Source: Myxocyprinus asiaticus (taxonomy: Eukaryota; Chordata; Actinopteri; Cypriniformes; Catostomidae). Taken from it: DNA of 64,000 bases. This document shows positions 1 through 11,862 of this stretch, piece after piece. The notes below the pieces were generated by a model. It saw nothing but the letters and a program-made list of their open reading frames with translations. It was not told the DNA's origin and did no database searches. The stretch spans positions 32,277,826 through 32,341,825 of the forward strand of contig NC_059362.1 in assembly GCF_019703515.2 (NCBI RefSeq), in the 5' to 3' direction. The translations under genes were made by a program, and so were the position numbers. Numbering within the stretch: the first letter of the stretch is position 1; each line of letters opens with the position of its first letter.

Positions 1-1500
1 AACCCTTTACTGACAGCCTAGATTCTCCTGAACTGAGATCAGTCAGTTTAATGAAATTAGATTATGAGTTGTGAATACGTAGCAAAGCCAAAATACAACG
101 TCCATGCACCTGTGTGTGCGGGGTCGCACAAGGTTAATAAATAAACTTGTAAAGAGCGGGAATGTGTTGAACTTTAGAATGAGTGTTCAAATGCTACACA
201 AATTTGCAAAGTTCTGCATGCACACAGATTCTGTGTGGTGCTGGCTATAGGTGGTTTCGTCTGAAATCGAACCCTTGTAATAATTAAAAAGTACACAAAT
301 CCACCTTTGGTAATCTCAGTCTTTATTAGTCATTATAGCCATTCTAGTAGAATCTCCCATTGTTGACTAGAAAGAGGCTACAAATGTGGGCTTAAACTCC
401 CTAGTCTATTAGTTATTTGTCTTGTTTCACTGAGTATATTGCCTTTTGCACCCAGCAGTGCCATATTTGGCAGAGTTATTTGCCATAAACCACAAATAAC
501 TCTCTGTGAGTCATATGAGCCCACCCAACCCATTACTGATTCACATTCAGTTTGAAACAACTGCACTTCATCTTCGCAGCCATCAAACATTCCATTATCA
601 ACTGCCTAAAACTTATCCTGCCCAGCCACCTCGTGTAGACACTCATTCATCAACATTCTGTCTGACAGCAACAGCTTATGAGCACCAGTTAGCTCTCATC
701 ACCCTCCACAAATGGTGTCTCAGCTGTTAGACCTTCCAAACAGGGCAACAGCATTCTCATATCAAATCTTTCCAGCACCCGTCATGAAAACACACACACA
801 CACACAGAGTCTGGGTAACGGGTTTGAGGAAACATACTGGGAACACTATCAGTGTGTTTGGAGACAAAGTCAGATGACAGCTCTGATAGAGCAAGCGAGC
901 GACATGATGATGTGGAGCGAGGGAGCAGCCTGGCAAGAAGGAAGGATGGAAAAAATGAGGGAGCAATAAAAACAATTGGAAAATTCAAATTAAGATAGGG
1001 AGCATGGTGGAGTAGCAGAAGCATCACACACGTGCCCTCTCAGATTTAGCCAAGTTTATTTTTAATGCAAGTTCCAAATTTAAATGATGGCTATTTCTGT
1101 CCTATACATCTTATATATACTGTCTGTGCAGTGTCAGCAACTGCCAAATTCCTCAAAGAGCAATCTTACTTGTTAAAAAAAAAAAAAGAAGAAAAACAAG
1201 TATCTTTGATGATTAAAGCTAATATTTGTACTTATTTTAAGTAAGCCATTTTTTAGGTTGATTTCACCTAAAAGTGAAATACTGTGACTTTGTGGCGCTA
1301 TTATATTATGGAATGAGTTTGGAGTGGGACTATCTGCTTATACAACCAATAGAGTTGGAGGGTTGAAGATGGGAGTAGTTTTCTGGAATCATTTTGAAAA
1401 CAGTGTTTATTTTTGCAATTCTGTTTGGGGACGATAGTGTTGCAGAAATTACACACTTCTAAAGTTGCATGATTACTGCATGCAAAAAGTGTTAGTCTAA
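1..1500. other. Non-coding stretch, no gene recognised
   Basis: Both strands contain only short open frames that resemble no protein I know. A (CA)n run lies at about 787-806 and explains one of them. The rest is AT-rich sequence without a recognisable repeat. Confidence 0.6.
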
Positions 1501-1503
1501 AAC

Positions 1504-1995
1504 AGGGATTTTAAAACTATGATCCGGGACCACCAGGGGGCCACAAGGGGGTACAAGGGGGTCCGCAGAAAATTAAAGAGAGAGAGAAAAAAGATTTTAT
1601 AATATGTATTTTTAGGGTTGTTAAAGTTAACATTAAGATATAAATTATATAGGTTTAATGCAATAAAAAAAACACATTTACTGAATTTGAATTATTATAA
1701 CTATTTCATTCTGCTTTCGAAAGACTTTTTAGAAATCAATAGATTTCTTATTTTATTCTATTAACAACCATCATTAAAAAAAAAAAAAAAAAAAAAATTA
1801 AACACCAAATCAGCATTTAATTTTGTGGAAAAAAATACAATGGTTTTAATACAATGACAATATAAACAGCAATTATTTTATTTGGAAAAATTTAGGAAAC
1901 AACATGTCTTGGTAATGTAATGCTTACCATTTTTCTCTAACAGTATATATGTATTTCTATACATAAAAATATATAGCTACCTTTATTTCTAAAGA
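1504..1995. repeat. Possible non-autonomous hAT-like fragment
   Basis: The left edge (about 1504-1570) has the G-rich 'ggaccaccagggggcc' character of hAT-type non-autonomous ends, and another 'gggggtcc' motif occurs near 1995. Between them is AT-rich sequence with a 24-base A run near 1773-1797. I could not define matching ends or a target duplication, so this is a weak call. It directly abuts the inversion breakpoint of the next element. Confidence 0.25.
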
Positions 1996-2019
1996 AGGGG
2001 GTCCCTCCCAAGTGGACAG

Positions 2020-2450
2020 TGTTGATGTAGGGCTTCTGCTTTGCATAGTAAAGTCTTAACTTGCATCTGTGGATGCAGCGGCGAATGGTGTTGACTAACA
2101 AAGGTTTACTAAAGTAATCCCAAGCCCATGTTCATGATATTCATTACAGATGAATGATGTTTTTTAAGACAGTGATGTCTGAGGGATCAGGGATCACACG
2201 TATTCAGTAGTGGTTTTCATCTTGCCCTTTACACACCGAGATTTGACAAAATTCCTTGAATCTTATAACTATATTGTGCATTGCAGAGGGTGAAATGTCC
2301 AAAATCCTTCCAATTTGTATTTGGGGAACATTGTTCTCAAAGTGCTGAATTATTTGCAGAAGCATCTGTTGGCAAATTGACAAATCTCGAATGATCCTTG
2401 CTCTTGAAGGACTAGGCTGATTTTGAAGGCTCCTTATATACTATGACATG
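2020..2450 (-). pseudogene. Tc1-like transposase, N-terminal half (inverted)
   Basis: The reverse strand encodes a helix-turn-helix region recognisable as QIIQHFENNVPQ, IGRILDISPSAMHNIV, RFKEFCQISVCKGQ and, after a broken stretch, LVNTIRRCIHRCKLRLYYAK followed by KPYIN. In Tc1-like transposases these segments form the paired N-terminal DNA-binding domain that binds the terminal repeats. At least two stop codons and a frameshift interrupt it. The matching catalytic half lies in opposite orientation at 2782-3235, and the homology stops at about 2020. This is a decayed piece of a mobile element, not a host gene. Confidence 0.65.
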
Positions 2451-2525
2451 ATTGCCTCACCTGTTTAACATCTCCTGTTTCACAGTGCCTTGTTATTTTA
2501 ACTTATCAAATTGTTATTAATCTTA

Positions 2526-2746
2526 AATTGCCCCTGTCTCAACTTTTTTGGAGCGTGTTGCAATAATCTGATTTGAAATTACTGTACATTAAAAAAAAAC
2601 AAAAAAACAATGAAATTCACAAGGTAAAACATCATATGTGTAGTTGTAGTGTTTTCAATTTAGCAAAGACTGAATATAATTTTCAAATCACTACTTTTTG
2701 TTTTTATTAGCATTTATCATACTGTCCCAACTTTTTTGGAATTGAG
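2526..2746. repeat. Left terminal repeat of the Tc1-like element, now inverted
   Basis: This segment ends in 'actgtcccaacttttttgg' followed by 'aattgaggttg'. It closely matches 3411-3616 in the same orientation, including 'gagcgtgttgcaa' and 'caatgaaattcacaaggt'. In an intact element the two copies would face each other. Confidence 0.75.
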
Positions 2747-2775
2747 GTTGTGTGTGTATATATACACACACAACC
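2746..2775. repeat. Perfect 30-bp palindrome at inversion junction
   Basis: The sequence is its own reverse complement, built as ggttg, TG repeats, TATA, CA repeats and caacc. It sits exactly between the flipped terminal repeat and the plus-strand transposase half. It could extrude a hairpin, and hairpin-prone DNA is a known source of breaks, so a role in the inversion is plausible but inferred. Confidence 0.85.
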
Positions 2776-2781
2776 ACACAC

Positions 2782-3235
2782 AAAAGCGCGGCCGACTTCT
2801 CTGGGCTCGGTCTCGTCTTAGATGTAAAGTAGAACAGTGGAACCATGTTTTTTGGTCAGATGAGTCCACATTTCAAATAGTTTTTGAAAAACACAGCCAT
2901 CGTGTTCTCCGGGCCAAAGAGGAAAAGGAACATCCAAGCTGTTATCAACATCAGGTCCAAAAGCCAGTGTCTGTATTGGCCAGGGGTGTGTCAGTGCCCA
3001 TGGCATGGGTAACTGGCACATCTGTGAGGGCACCATTAATGCAGACAGATATGTACAAATGTTGGAGCAGCATATACTGCCATCCAGCACTGTCTTTTCC
3101 AGGGAAGTCCCGGCATTTTCAGAAGGACAATTTCAAACCACATACTGGCCGAATAAGCATAGAGTGTGGGTGCTAGATTGGCCTGCCTGCAGTCCTGACC
3201 ATCTCCAATTGACAATGTGTGGTGCATTATGAAGC
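2782..3235 (+). pseudogene. Tc1-like transposase, catalytic half
   Basis: The catalytic half begins with KRGRLLWARSRLR and carries the first DDE motif as WSDESTFQIVF, followed by HRVLRAKEEKEHPSCYQ and KPVSVLARGVSV. A frameshift near 3005 moves the reading to the frame containing GNWHICEGTINADRYVQMLE, and the end reads VLDWPACSPD. The second catalytic motif (normally QDNAxPH) is degraded and the distal IENxW motif is lost, so this is not an active enzyme. Family members are about 340 residues and act in the nucleus, cutting and pasting DNA at TA dinucleotides. Confidence 0.75.
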
Positions 3236-3410
3236 GCACAATATGGCAATGAAGACCCTGTTCAATTGTGCAGCTAAAGACCTGCACAGTGGATGAATGG
3301 GGGAAAATTCCACTTTTTAAACTTAACAAACTTCTGTCTTCAGTGTCTAAATGCTTAATAAGCATTATTAGAAGAAATAGTGATGTTTCACAGTGGTAAA
3401 CACTCGACTG
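3236..3410. other. 3' untranslated part of the Tc1-like element
   Basis: This short stretch between the transposase remnant and the right terminal repeat has no coding content that I can support. Confidence 0.4.
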
Positions 3411-3760
<350 letters not shown>

Positions 3761-3789
3761 GTATTTGGCAGCATTGCCTTTAAATTGTT

Positions 3790-4725
3790 TAACTTGGGTC
3801 AAACGTTTTGTGCAGCCTTCTCACAATAAGTTGCTGGAATTTTGGCCCATTCCTCCATACAGAACTGGTGTAACTAAATCAAGCTTGTAGGCCTCCTTGC
3901 TCACACACGCTTTTTCAGATTGGCCCACAAATTTTCTATCAGATTTAGGTCAGGGCTTTGTGATGGCCACTCCAGTATCTTGACTTCGTTGTCCTTCAGC
4001 CATTTTGCCACAACTTTGGAGGTATGCTTGGGGTCATTGTCCATTTGGAAGACCCATTTGCGACCAAGCTTTAACTTCCTGGCTGATGTCTTGAGATGTT
4101 GCTTCAATATATCCACATAACTTTCCTTCCTCATGAAACCATATACTTTGTGAAGTGCACCAGTCTCTCCTGCAGCAAAGCACCCCCACAACATGATGCT
4201 GCCACCCCCATGCTTCATGGTTGGGATGGTGTTCTTCAGCTTGCCAGCCTCACCCTTTCTCCTCCAAACATGACGATGGTCATTATGGCCAAACAGTTCA
4301 ATTTTTGTTTCATTAGACCAGAGGTAGACCAAAAAGTAACATCTTTGTCCCCATGTGCACTTGCAAATTGCAGTCTGGCTTTTTTATGGCAGTTTTGGAG
4401 CAGTGGCTTCTTCCTTGCTGAGCAGCCTTTCAGGTTATGTCAATATAGGACTCGTTTTACTGTGGATATAGATACTTGTCTAACTGTTTCCTCCAGCATC
4501 TTCACAAGGTCCTTTGCTGTTGTTCTGGGATTGATTTGCACTTTTCGCACCAAACTATGTTCTCTAGGTGACAGAATGTGTCTCCTTCCTGAGCAGCATG
4601 ATGGCTGCGTGGTCCCATGGTGTTTATACTTGTGTACTATTGTTTGTATAGATGAATGTGGTACCTTCAGGCGTTTGGAAATTGCTTTTTTCTGAGGTCT
4701 TGGCTGATTTCTTTTGATTTTTCCA
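3790..4725 (-). pseudogene. Sleeping Beauty-type Tc1 transposase, decayed
   Basis: The start is visible at about 4725 as MEKSKEISQDLRKK, the conserved beginning of this family. It is followed by frameshifts and several stops through the DNA-binding region. From 4332 to 3901 a clean 143-residue frame covers most of the DDE domain: KIELFGHNDHRHVWRRKGEA, KHGGGSIMLWGCFAAGETGA, WVFQMDNDPKHTSKVVAKWL and [20 protein letters not shown]. The first catalytic aspartate, normally in WSDET, is asparagine here (WSNET). The second Asp (DNDPKH) and the Glu (IENLW) remain. It would be catalytically dead even without the upstream breaks. Family proteins are about 340 residues and cut and paste DNA at TA sites in the nucleus. 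Confidence 0.85.
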
Positions 4726-4729
4726 TGAT

Positions 4730-5110
4730 GTCAAGCAAAGAGGCACACTTTGAAGGTAGGCCTTAAAGTACATCCACAGGTACACCTCCAATTCAGTACT
4801 CCTCCTATCAGAAGCTAATTGACCAATTGTCTAAAGGCTTGGCATAATTTTCTGGAATTTTCCAAGCTGCTTAAAGGTACAGTTAACTTAGTGTATGTAA
4901 ACTTCTGACCCACTGGAATTGCGATATAGTCAATTAAAAGTGAAACAATCTGTCTGTAAACAATTGTTGGAAACATTACTCATGTCATGCACAAAGTAGG
5001 TGTCCTAAACGACTTGCCAAAACTATAGTTTGCTAATATTAAATCTGTGGAGTGGTTAAAAAAATGAGTTTTAATGACTTCAACCTAAGTGTATGTAAAC
5101 TTCTGACTTC

Positions 5111-5116
<6 letters not shown>
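4730..5116. repeat. Left terminal repeat region with two transposase-site-like direct repeats
   Basis: Two copies of the 'agaagtttacatacac' type (read on the minus strand) lie at the outer end near 5110-5090 and internally near 4912-4890. The outer-plus-inner IR/DR structure is diagnostic of the Sleeping Beauty group. Confidence 0.8.

Positions 5117-5184
<68 letters not shown>
5117..5184. repeat. (AT)n microsatellite
   Basis: This AT dinucleotide tract abuts the outer end of the Sleeping Beauty-type element, so both ends of that element are bordered by AT tracts. Confidence 0.95.
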
Positions 5185-5185
<1 letters not shown>

Positions 5186-5188
<3 letters not shown>

Positions 5189-7670
5189 AAATGATCACAC
5201 TTTTATTGAAAGTAACATGCCAAAATTGGACAGAAAATATATTAAAACAATATTAAATATATTATTCTTCATTCAGTTCTGTAACAATAAAATTTAACAG
5301 ATTTTTTAACCAATTATCCAAATAATGTAAAGTTCTAGAAAACTATTATGATATGTAAAACAGCAGTCAAGTAATGAACTTAGCAGCTCTAGGCTAACAT
5401 CTTGCAAATACAAAAAGTTTAAATATGCTACACAATCATTTTAATGAAAACAACAGGCAAAACACAGAATGGCAGAGGGCCTCTATTCTGTTTATGTAAA
5501 CGTATTTCCACTTTAATTGAAAATTACTGTGCAAAACAACAGTGCAAAACAGCAGTAATAGAACTTTAACCAACCTCAAACTGTAAACAACAGATGTAGC
5601 CTCAAGTGAAGAACAACGTTTTGCAGGGCTACACAAATTTTAATGTAATTGCTATACACATAGCAAATTGGACTGCTTTCTATTTAAGTAAAAGTGACAG
5701 GTTTCTCTTCAAGAACAAAAGTTGCTCAGCTTTCTGGCAGGAGAGACGGTTCCTCTTCTCATCAAGAACATGAGATGCTGCACTGAAAAGTCTCTCACTC
5801 TCTGTGCTGGTGCTTGGGGCAGATAAATACCTGCGTGCAATCCGTGCAAGCAATGGAAAGTGATCTTTGTTCATGCGTCAGTAGTCAAGAGGATTGTCGC
5901 TTCTGGCAATGGGTAGTTCAGCTAGATAAGTCTCCAGTTGTGGTGTAGCTGTGGCACTGCTGTGGATCGGGGCGCTTTCCTGTAGAATCTCGTCAGAGAT
6001 GTCAGAAAGCGAGGGAGTGTGCGCCTCATCACTTGTACACGACCGTTTCTCTGGCACATTTTGTTCTGTGCTGCGCATCGAGTATCTTCACCAGATGCTT
6101 TCGTCACCTCCAGCACTGCCTGTATCATTTCTAGTGCACGCTGCTTTTTCTCCACTTCAAAGTAATGTTCTTTAAATCGCGGATCTAGTACTGTTGCAAT
6201 GCAGTACAGAGGGTTGGACTCAGTGTCTAGAAAGCGTGTGTTAACAGCCTCCAGTAGAGTGTTTTTAGCTGTTTTTAGGCCATGGTCTGCTTCTGCCTCT
6301 TTTCAGAGCAGACGCTTCAGTGCTGGGATCAAGGGAATAACTTCAGCAACAGATGCATTAGCTGAGCTTATTTCCTTGGTTAACTGTTTGAATTGAGCGA
6401 GACACAATATTTCCCATTAACATCCACTGATGTCCACTCAAAGTTGCCGGCATATCGTAATCTGTCATGTACGCAGCTAAGACTCACTTTTGTTCAAGCA
6501 GACTTTGCAACATATAGTACATACTGTTCTAGCGAGTAGCAACATCTTGCTGCAGTCATTTGGGTGGCATTCCAAACTGTATTTGCAAAGCTTGTTATCG
6601 GGAGTAAGCAAGCGGAGAATGCTTAAAGTGACCAACAATTTTTCTCCCTGATGCTGTTATTTCTGATATGCTGCGCTGACTCAGCACTCCCTCATTCACA
6701 GCCAACTGCAGCGTGTGTGCCATGCACGGTATGCTATTGAGTCCACTGTCCTCCATAGCCTTTGCGATGTTCCATGCATTATCTCTGACAATCAGATGCA
6801 CTTTAGATTTGTCGATGTGCCAAGTGTCAAGCATGGTAGCTAAAGCATCAGATATCGTTGCTGCAGTGTGTGACCCCACAAACTCCTGTGCATGAAGCAA
6901 AACATTTTGCAATTTAAAATCAGCGTCTATCCACTGCGCTGTTAAGCTAAGCATGCTAGTTGGACTTACGTCTGAGCTCCAAATATCTGTGGTAAAACTT
7001 AGAGTTGGGATGTCTGTGGTCATGAGCTCATGAATGTGTTTTGCAACACAGTCAAACATTTAAGGTAGACAGATTTAAGATGCAAAATAGCATCTGCTTG
7101 GCAGTGTGTAACGCGGCTCAATATGTTGTATGAGCCTACGAAATCCAATGTCCTCCAAAACAGAGAATGGCTGGTCATCTAAGGCAATGAATTCCATTAT
7201 TTTCTCTGTAATGCCACATGCTTCGGCACTATCATTTGCAAATTCCGTAGCCTTTTCAAAGACTGTGACGACTGATGGTGTTGGTGTGCTAGTTGGGGTA
7301 CTTTTAAGCGTTGTTGTTGTTGTTTTGCTGTACTCTGCATATTGAAGTGGATGTCATGTTTTCAGGTGGTGTATCAAGCCTGTTGTGGAAAAGTGCTTCG
7401 GCACCGTACCCCCTCTTGAAATTTCTGCTGAACAAACATTGCAGATCGCAAATTTGATGTCCTTATCAGAAACTTTAAGTATTTCCACACCACTGACATG
7501 ATAGACCTTTGCTGGGTAGCACCGTGATAACGGCTAGATAGACCGAGAGTGAAATCTGAGCACTGAGGGGCGGGGCGGGGAGGCATATATTTTCAGCCTT
7601 TTTTCCTCTTTCGGCCAAAAACCGAAAATGCCATTTTCGGCCAAAGATTTTCGTATCCTGAAAAATGAGT
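5186..7670 (-). mobile_element. hAT-superfamily (ZBED-like) transposon relic
   Basis: A decayed hAT transposase occupies most of this interval on the minus strand. 5186-5680 looks like its 3' untranslated part and contains a minus-strand AATAAA near 5200. The 7590-7670 part contains a repeated 'ttttcggccaaa' motif upstream of the coding region. I could not identify terminal repeats or an 8-bp target duplication, so the edges are approximate. Confidence 0.65.
5683..7590 (-). pseudogene. hAT transposase (BED-finger type), broken
   Basis: Read from about 7505 downward, the N-terminus contains a BED-type zinc finger (SVVWKY, ICNVCSAEISRGG, HFSTTGLIHHLKT) with a one-base frameshift in the middle. 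A linker follows. The clean segment 7059-6595 contains hAT catalytic motifs: FTTDIWSS (first Asp), VRDNAWNIAKAM (second Asp) and CMAHTLQLAVNEG. After further stops, 5874-5680 gives the C-terminal dimerisation part, TSTESERLFSAA and KRNRLSCQKAEQLLFLKRNL, with the ESERLFS glutamate region. Its order and size fit a ~600-residue ZBED/hAT transposase. It is an inactive relic. Confidence 0.75.
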
Positions 7671-8440
7671 ATCCTGCTGAACAAATTTCAAATTGGTTTC
7701 AGAATGAAAGCATATGCTTTAGGTGTATTAAGACAAAACTATCCTTCTGTTGACATTTCAATTATTTGTTGCTTTTCCCCTCCACTCAAACATACACCAA
7801 CGAAAGTGAAAGCTGCGTTAGTCATTACAACCAGAGTTATTATTATTTCAAATTTTAATGAAGTTTTTATTTCTGCTTCATTTTCAATTTGTCCATTCAA
7901 TTTAGCTTAGTTTTATCTAAAATTGTAATTAATTAAATACATTTAATGTGTTGAATACATTTAATAAATGGTAATATTAAAACATTTAATAATGCCCATA
8001 AAATTAAATACAACAACATAAAATAAAAACAGAAAAGATCAGATACCATTATAAAATATTTATATACTACAGTACTACACTTCACACTTTTCAGTCCCCC
8101 TGCTGTGTCCAGGTGTAGCCTACTTCCCTAAAGACAAGATACAATTTTTGACACTCACCTTGGGCTGACATTTCATTTTACATTATATTTAGTATGGATA
8201 ATAGGTGAATAGAGACTTCTCCCCTCACTTGTGTTCTTCATTGTATTTTCAGACTTTGTTTTGGCATTGAAACGCAAGTGCCAGCTTTACAAGTAACACA
8301 CAGAGGTTGCGCTACAAATATGTGACGGACTGAGTTGTACAATTTCAATCATGGTCAATTTCATCCGTCATATTAGTTTAAATGTCCCTGATACATAGTA
8401 AATTTGATTTTGTCCCAATATAATCAACATTTTCAGTTAG
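7671..8440. other. Non-coding stretch
   Basis: AT-rich sequence between the hAT relic and the gag-like relic. The short frames resemble nothing I recognise. It may contain the lost 5' part (LTR, leader) of the retroelement beginning at 8443, but no LTR-like ends are visible. Confidence 0.5.
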
Positions 8441-8442
8441 AA

Positions 8443-9385
8443 ATGACTTTGCGTAGTAAGCGTGAGATGGGTGAGTTGGTGGGTTGGGTCAGTAAAAACC
8501 CTGACCCAACAACTTGACCTCACCAAAGATAAGATTGATATGGTCAGAGATGAACTGAAACACTCTTATGAGTTAAGGCGAAAGCGTAAAATGGACAGGC
8601 ATCCCATAGCAGCACCCCTGTTCAACAAAGAAGTGTCCTCCCACCAAAAGCTGCCATATGATGAAAGAAACGAGGGCCCGTAGCACAAAACCTCACTGGC
8701 CCTCTTCCAAGAATCCCTCTCCAACAACAGTGAAAGGATGAACATCCCAACGAACCCTGAAGCAGCACCTGGAATGGATTTTAAAGACCTTGACAAGCTG
8801 GCAAGGAAAATTGACAAGTTCACGCCAAATCCTGCTAAGGGTCACGATATCCATGCTTACCTGCATGACATAGACCTCCACCTGAATATGAGGCCTCAGA
8901 TGACTAAAAGAGACACCTTCTACCTACTATGGATAACATTCAGTCTTGAGGTGCGAAGTTTTCTTGACAGACAGCCAGACCACACAAAGTCTGACTACCA
9001 AATTCTAAGAGAGGCCCTGATTAAAGAATTTTCAGACCCAGAGTCTGAGCAAGAACTGTTTACCACCTTGAACACCAAACAGGGTCGGAAAGAGACCATA
9101 CAAGCCTACTACCATTGACTACAGCAAGCCAACTTCAAGTCCCAGGACGAACATTAGATGGAACAAGTCAACTTCAAAACCATCTTCCTCCAAAACCTGC
9201 ATCCCACGGTGAGATCATCCCATGATAATCTCTTCTATCATCTTGGAGTCACAGCCTGTCCTCACACAATGACAGCTGAACAACTGTGTGACCTAGCACA
9301 TACGGCATAAGTTAAACAAAGAATTGCCTCAAGAAAGGCCCCCAAGGCATCATCAGTCTCAAAACTTACTTCTCCAAACCAAGTA
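8443..9385 (+). pseudogene. LTR-retroelement gag-like gene, broken and truncated
   Basis: A possible start at 8443 gives MTLRSKREMGELVGWVSKN, followed by a frameshift into the frame at 8462. That frame has a stop at 8681 and then runs cleanly from 8738 to 9115 (DFKDLDKLARKIDKFTP, DIHAYLHDIDLHLNMRP, FLDRQPDHTKSDYQILREAL, PESEQELFTTLNTKQGRKET). After a stop the homology continues (NFKTIFLQNLHP, CPHTMTAEQLCDLAH). The helical capsid-like region resembles gag of vertebrate LTR retroelements or endogenous retroviruses, which forms the particle shell. No protease or polymerase follows because DIRS copy A begins at about 9391. The assignment to gag rests on pattern only. Confidence 0.5.
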
Positions 9386-9586
9386 CTACTGTTCATTCAC
9401 CTCTGCTGGATCTGACGGCGCATTTCAGCAGCTTCTCCCCCCTCTGCACTGGTGCCCCTGGGTGCTTCGGCAGAAAAAATAAAGAGTATATTTTCTGAAA
9501 GAGCATTTTTCCCCTCTAAAAGAGTATATATTTCTCTAAAAGAGCACACACATGGAACGTCTTTTTAAAGACGCGTCTTTTTAAAG

Positions 9587-11036
9587 ATGCTTTTCCGATT
9601 GTGTGTTATTCCTGGTTGTGCTCGTTATCTCTCGACTTCTAACGGTCACGATCACTGTCTTTCGTGTCTGGGCACTGCTCACGTGGAGACAGCATTCGTG
9701 GATAGTCATGTTCTCATTGCAAGAATATGTCCATGGCAACGTTGCGGTCGCGGCTCGCCTTCGTAAGAAAACGAGCCACCCCAGAGGCTCCCGCCTCGGT
9801 CCTTTTACCCACGGGTATGAGGCCAGCACGGCTAGCACTGGGGGCGATTTGGGGACCCCAATGGGACCGCCTCCACCGGGTGTCCGGACCTCCCATTCCC
9901 CAGCACGCTCGTCTGCCCCGATCGGGCTTCTGGGTGAGTCCGCCGGCTCGTCTCATGGCGAGTTCGACCTCTTATTCGGAGCCCGCGAAAGTGATGAGCT
10001 CTCGAGCGCAGCATTGGAGAGCAGGCTCGTCCAGTCAGAAGCCTCAGCTGGGCTCCTCCCTTCGGGGTCGATTGCCCAGTCACAGGCTGATGCGGAGATG
10101 ATGACATGCTTTCCCGGGCAGCCGCGAGCATCGGTTAGAGTGGATTTCACCGCTCTTCCCTGAACCCTCACGGCTCGGTGATTGGTTCCTGGGCTTGCGG
10201 TGCCGCTCAAAGCCATGCCCCGCCCCCGTTCCATTCTTCCCGGAAGTGCATGAAGAGCTGACAAGGTCACGGGAGGCACTTTTTACTGCCCGGTCCCGAT
10301 CTTTTCAGCTTCCCCGCCCTCACTACCCTCGATGGTGGGGCGGCCAAGGGCTATTCGGCAATAAAGGCGCTCGCGGTGCACCTATGCCTGCAGAGCGCCG
10401 CCACCTGGCACCGCCACAAGGCCTGTAGGTTTATGTCGTCTCTGACGGCCAAGGCCTATGGTGCCGCTGGACAAGCCACCTCCGCCCTGCATGCCATGGC
10501 TCTCCTGTAAGTCCGCCAAGGCGCTAAAGGAACTGCACGAGGGTAGTTCCGCCCCGGGATTGATGCAGGAACTGCGCTTGGCGACCAACCTCACTCTCTG
10601 AGCGACGGAGGTCACGGCGCGGTCTCTCAGGCAGACGATGGCCACACTAGTGGTCCAGGAGCGCCACCTTTGGCTCAACCTGGTCAAGATGGGTGAGGCC
10701 GACAAGACACGATTCCTTGCTGCCCCCATTTCCCAAGCGGGCCTATTCGGCGACACCGTCGAGGACTTTGCCCAGCAGTTCTCGATGGTAGAGCAGTAGA
10801 TGGATGCTAGCCGGCATATCCTGCCCCGGCGCGGCTCAAGATCCCACACCCCGTCTACTCATTGCCAAGGGCGTCCCCCTGCGGTGACTGCACCGGCTCC
10901 GCCGCAGCCCGCCCCTTCGGCCAGGCGTGGAGCCCACCGCAGGAAGCAGACGCCACCTGTTTTGCGGCCGCCCAGAAACCGTGAAAGGCTTCAAAGCGCC
11001 CTTGAGACGAGCGACCCAGGGACAACGAAACCCGCT
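9587..11036 (+). pseudogene. DIRS ORF1 (gag-like), copy A
   Basis: The start at 9587 gives MLFRLCVIPGCARYLS followed by a Cys/His cluster (GHDHCLSCLGTAHVETAFVD) that matches the start of ORF1 in copy B. After a frameshift the frame at 9727 continues with a Pro/Ser-rich stretch to 10101. Later segments include LHEGSSAPGLMQELRLATN, ATLVVQERHLWLNLVKMGEA and QAGLFGDTVEDFAQQFS. The basic C-terminus contains RRGAHRRKQTPP. ORF1 of DIRS elements is thought to be the structural, nucleic-acid-binding protein of the particle. Several stops (for example in 10160-10620 and at 10798) make it non-functional. Parts of the same protein occur in copies B and C. Confidence 0.75.
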
Positions 11037-11085
11037 GCTCTGGAGCTGGTAAGCGGATCTTCATCTTTTTGTTACCTTTTGCATT

Positions 11086-11862
11086 TTGTGCTGCATGCCC
11101 AAGTGGCAGCAGTATTCAAGAGCTCAGCAAGAGTGGTTTCCTTGTTCCCTGGGTCACATATCCGGTGTGTACGGCCGTCATCACGACCACTGTCCACCAC
11201 TCCATTTGGCAGGTTTGGCGCTCCAGTGGCGGTCTCCCCCCCCTGAGCGCCCAGCTGTGGCACAAATCCACCCCCGATGTGACAGTCTCCACGGGTCACG
11301 AGGACAGGCCTCTTCCTCCCCCGTACCAGGCTGTTCCAGGGGTGGTCACAAGGAGCCAGGTAAGTGCTTCGATGTCCTTAGACTCAGCACGGCCACGACG
11401 TGGTGTGGCACCTCGAGCTCCGCCCCGCCGCGAGGGAGGTGGGCATTTGCGTTCTCAACTATCTCGACGACTGACTAATCCTAGCTCACTCTCGAGACAT
11501 GTTGTGCGCACACAGGGACCTGGTGCTCTCACACCTCAGCCGACTAGGGCTTCGGGTGAACTGGGAAAAGAGCAAGCTCCTCCTGGTTCAGAGCATCTCT
11601 TTTCTCGGTTTGGAGTTGGACTCAGTCTCCTTGACGGCGCGCCTTACGAACGAGCGCACCCAGTCGGTGCTGGCCTGTTTGAAGGCGTTCAAACAGGGAA
11701 CAGCGGTTCCACTGAAACTTCTTCAGAGGCTCCTGGGGCATATGGCATCCTCGGCGGTGGCCACCCCGCTCGGGTTGATGCATATGAGGCCGCTTCAGCA
11801 CAGGCAAAGACTCGAGTCCCGAGACGGCCATGGCGCCACGGGACACACCGCGTGGCCATCAC
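11086..11862 (+). pseudogene. DIRS reverse transcriptase fragment, copy A
   Basis: The palm motif reads VLNYLDD and is followed directly by a stop (TGA) where copy B has tryptophan, then LILAHSRD. From 11499 the frame is clean: LCAHRDLVLSHLSRLGLRVN, WEKSKLLLVQSISFLGLELD and ARLTNERTQSVLACLKAF. The fingers and first palm motif seen in copy B (AYFHISILPRH to LPFGLSLSP) are missing, so the N-terminal half of the domain has been deleted. The two catalytic aspartates of YxDD are kept. The frame shifts near 11800 into the RNase H part. The reverse transcriptase copies element RNA into DNA. Confidence 0.8.

Noticed and set aside
506..1027. Several short frames as small genes
   Set aside because: They overlap on both strands, include a (CA)n tract and show no motifs.
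4096..4695. 199-residue open frame on the plus strand
   Set aside because: It is antisense to the Sleeping Beauty-type transposase and has no known motif.
11069..11800. First half of a 526-residue frame in DIRS copy A taken as one protein
   Set aside because: Only the part from about 11800 matches RNase H; the earlier part is an out-of-frame reading of ORF1 and RT sequence.
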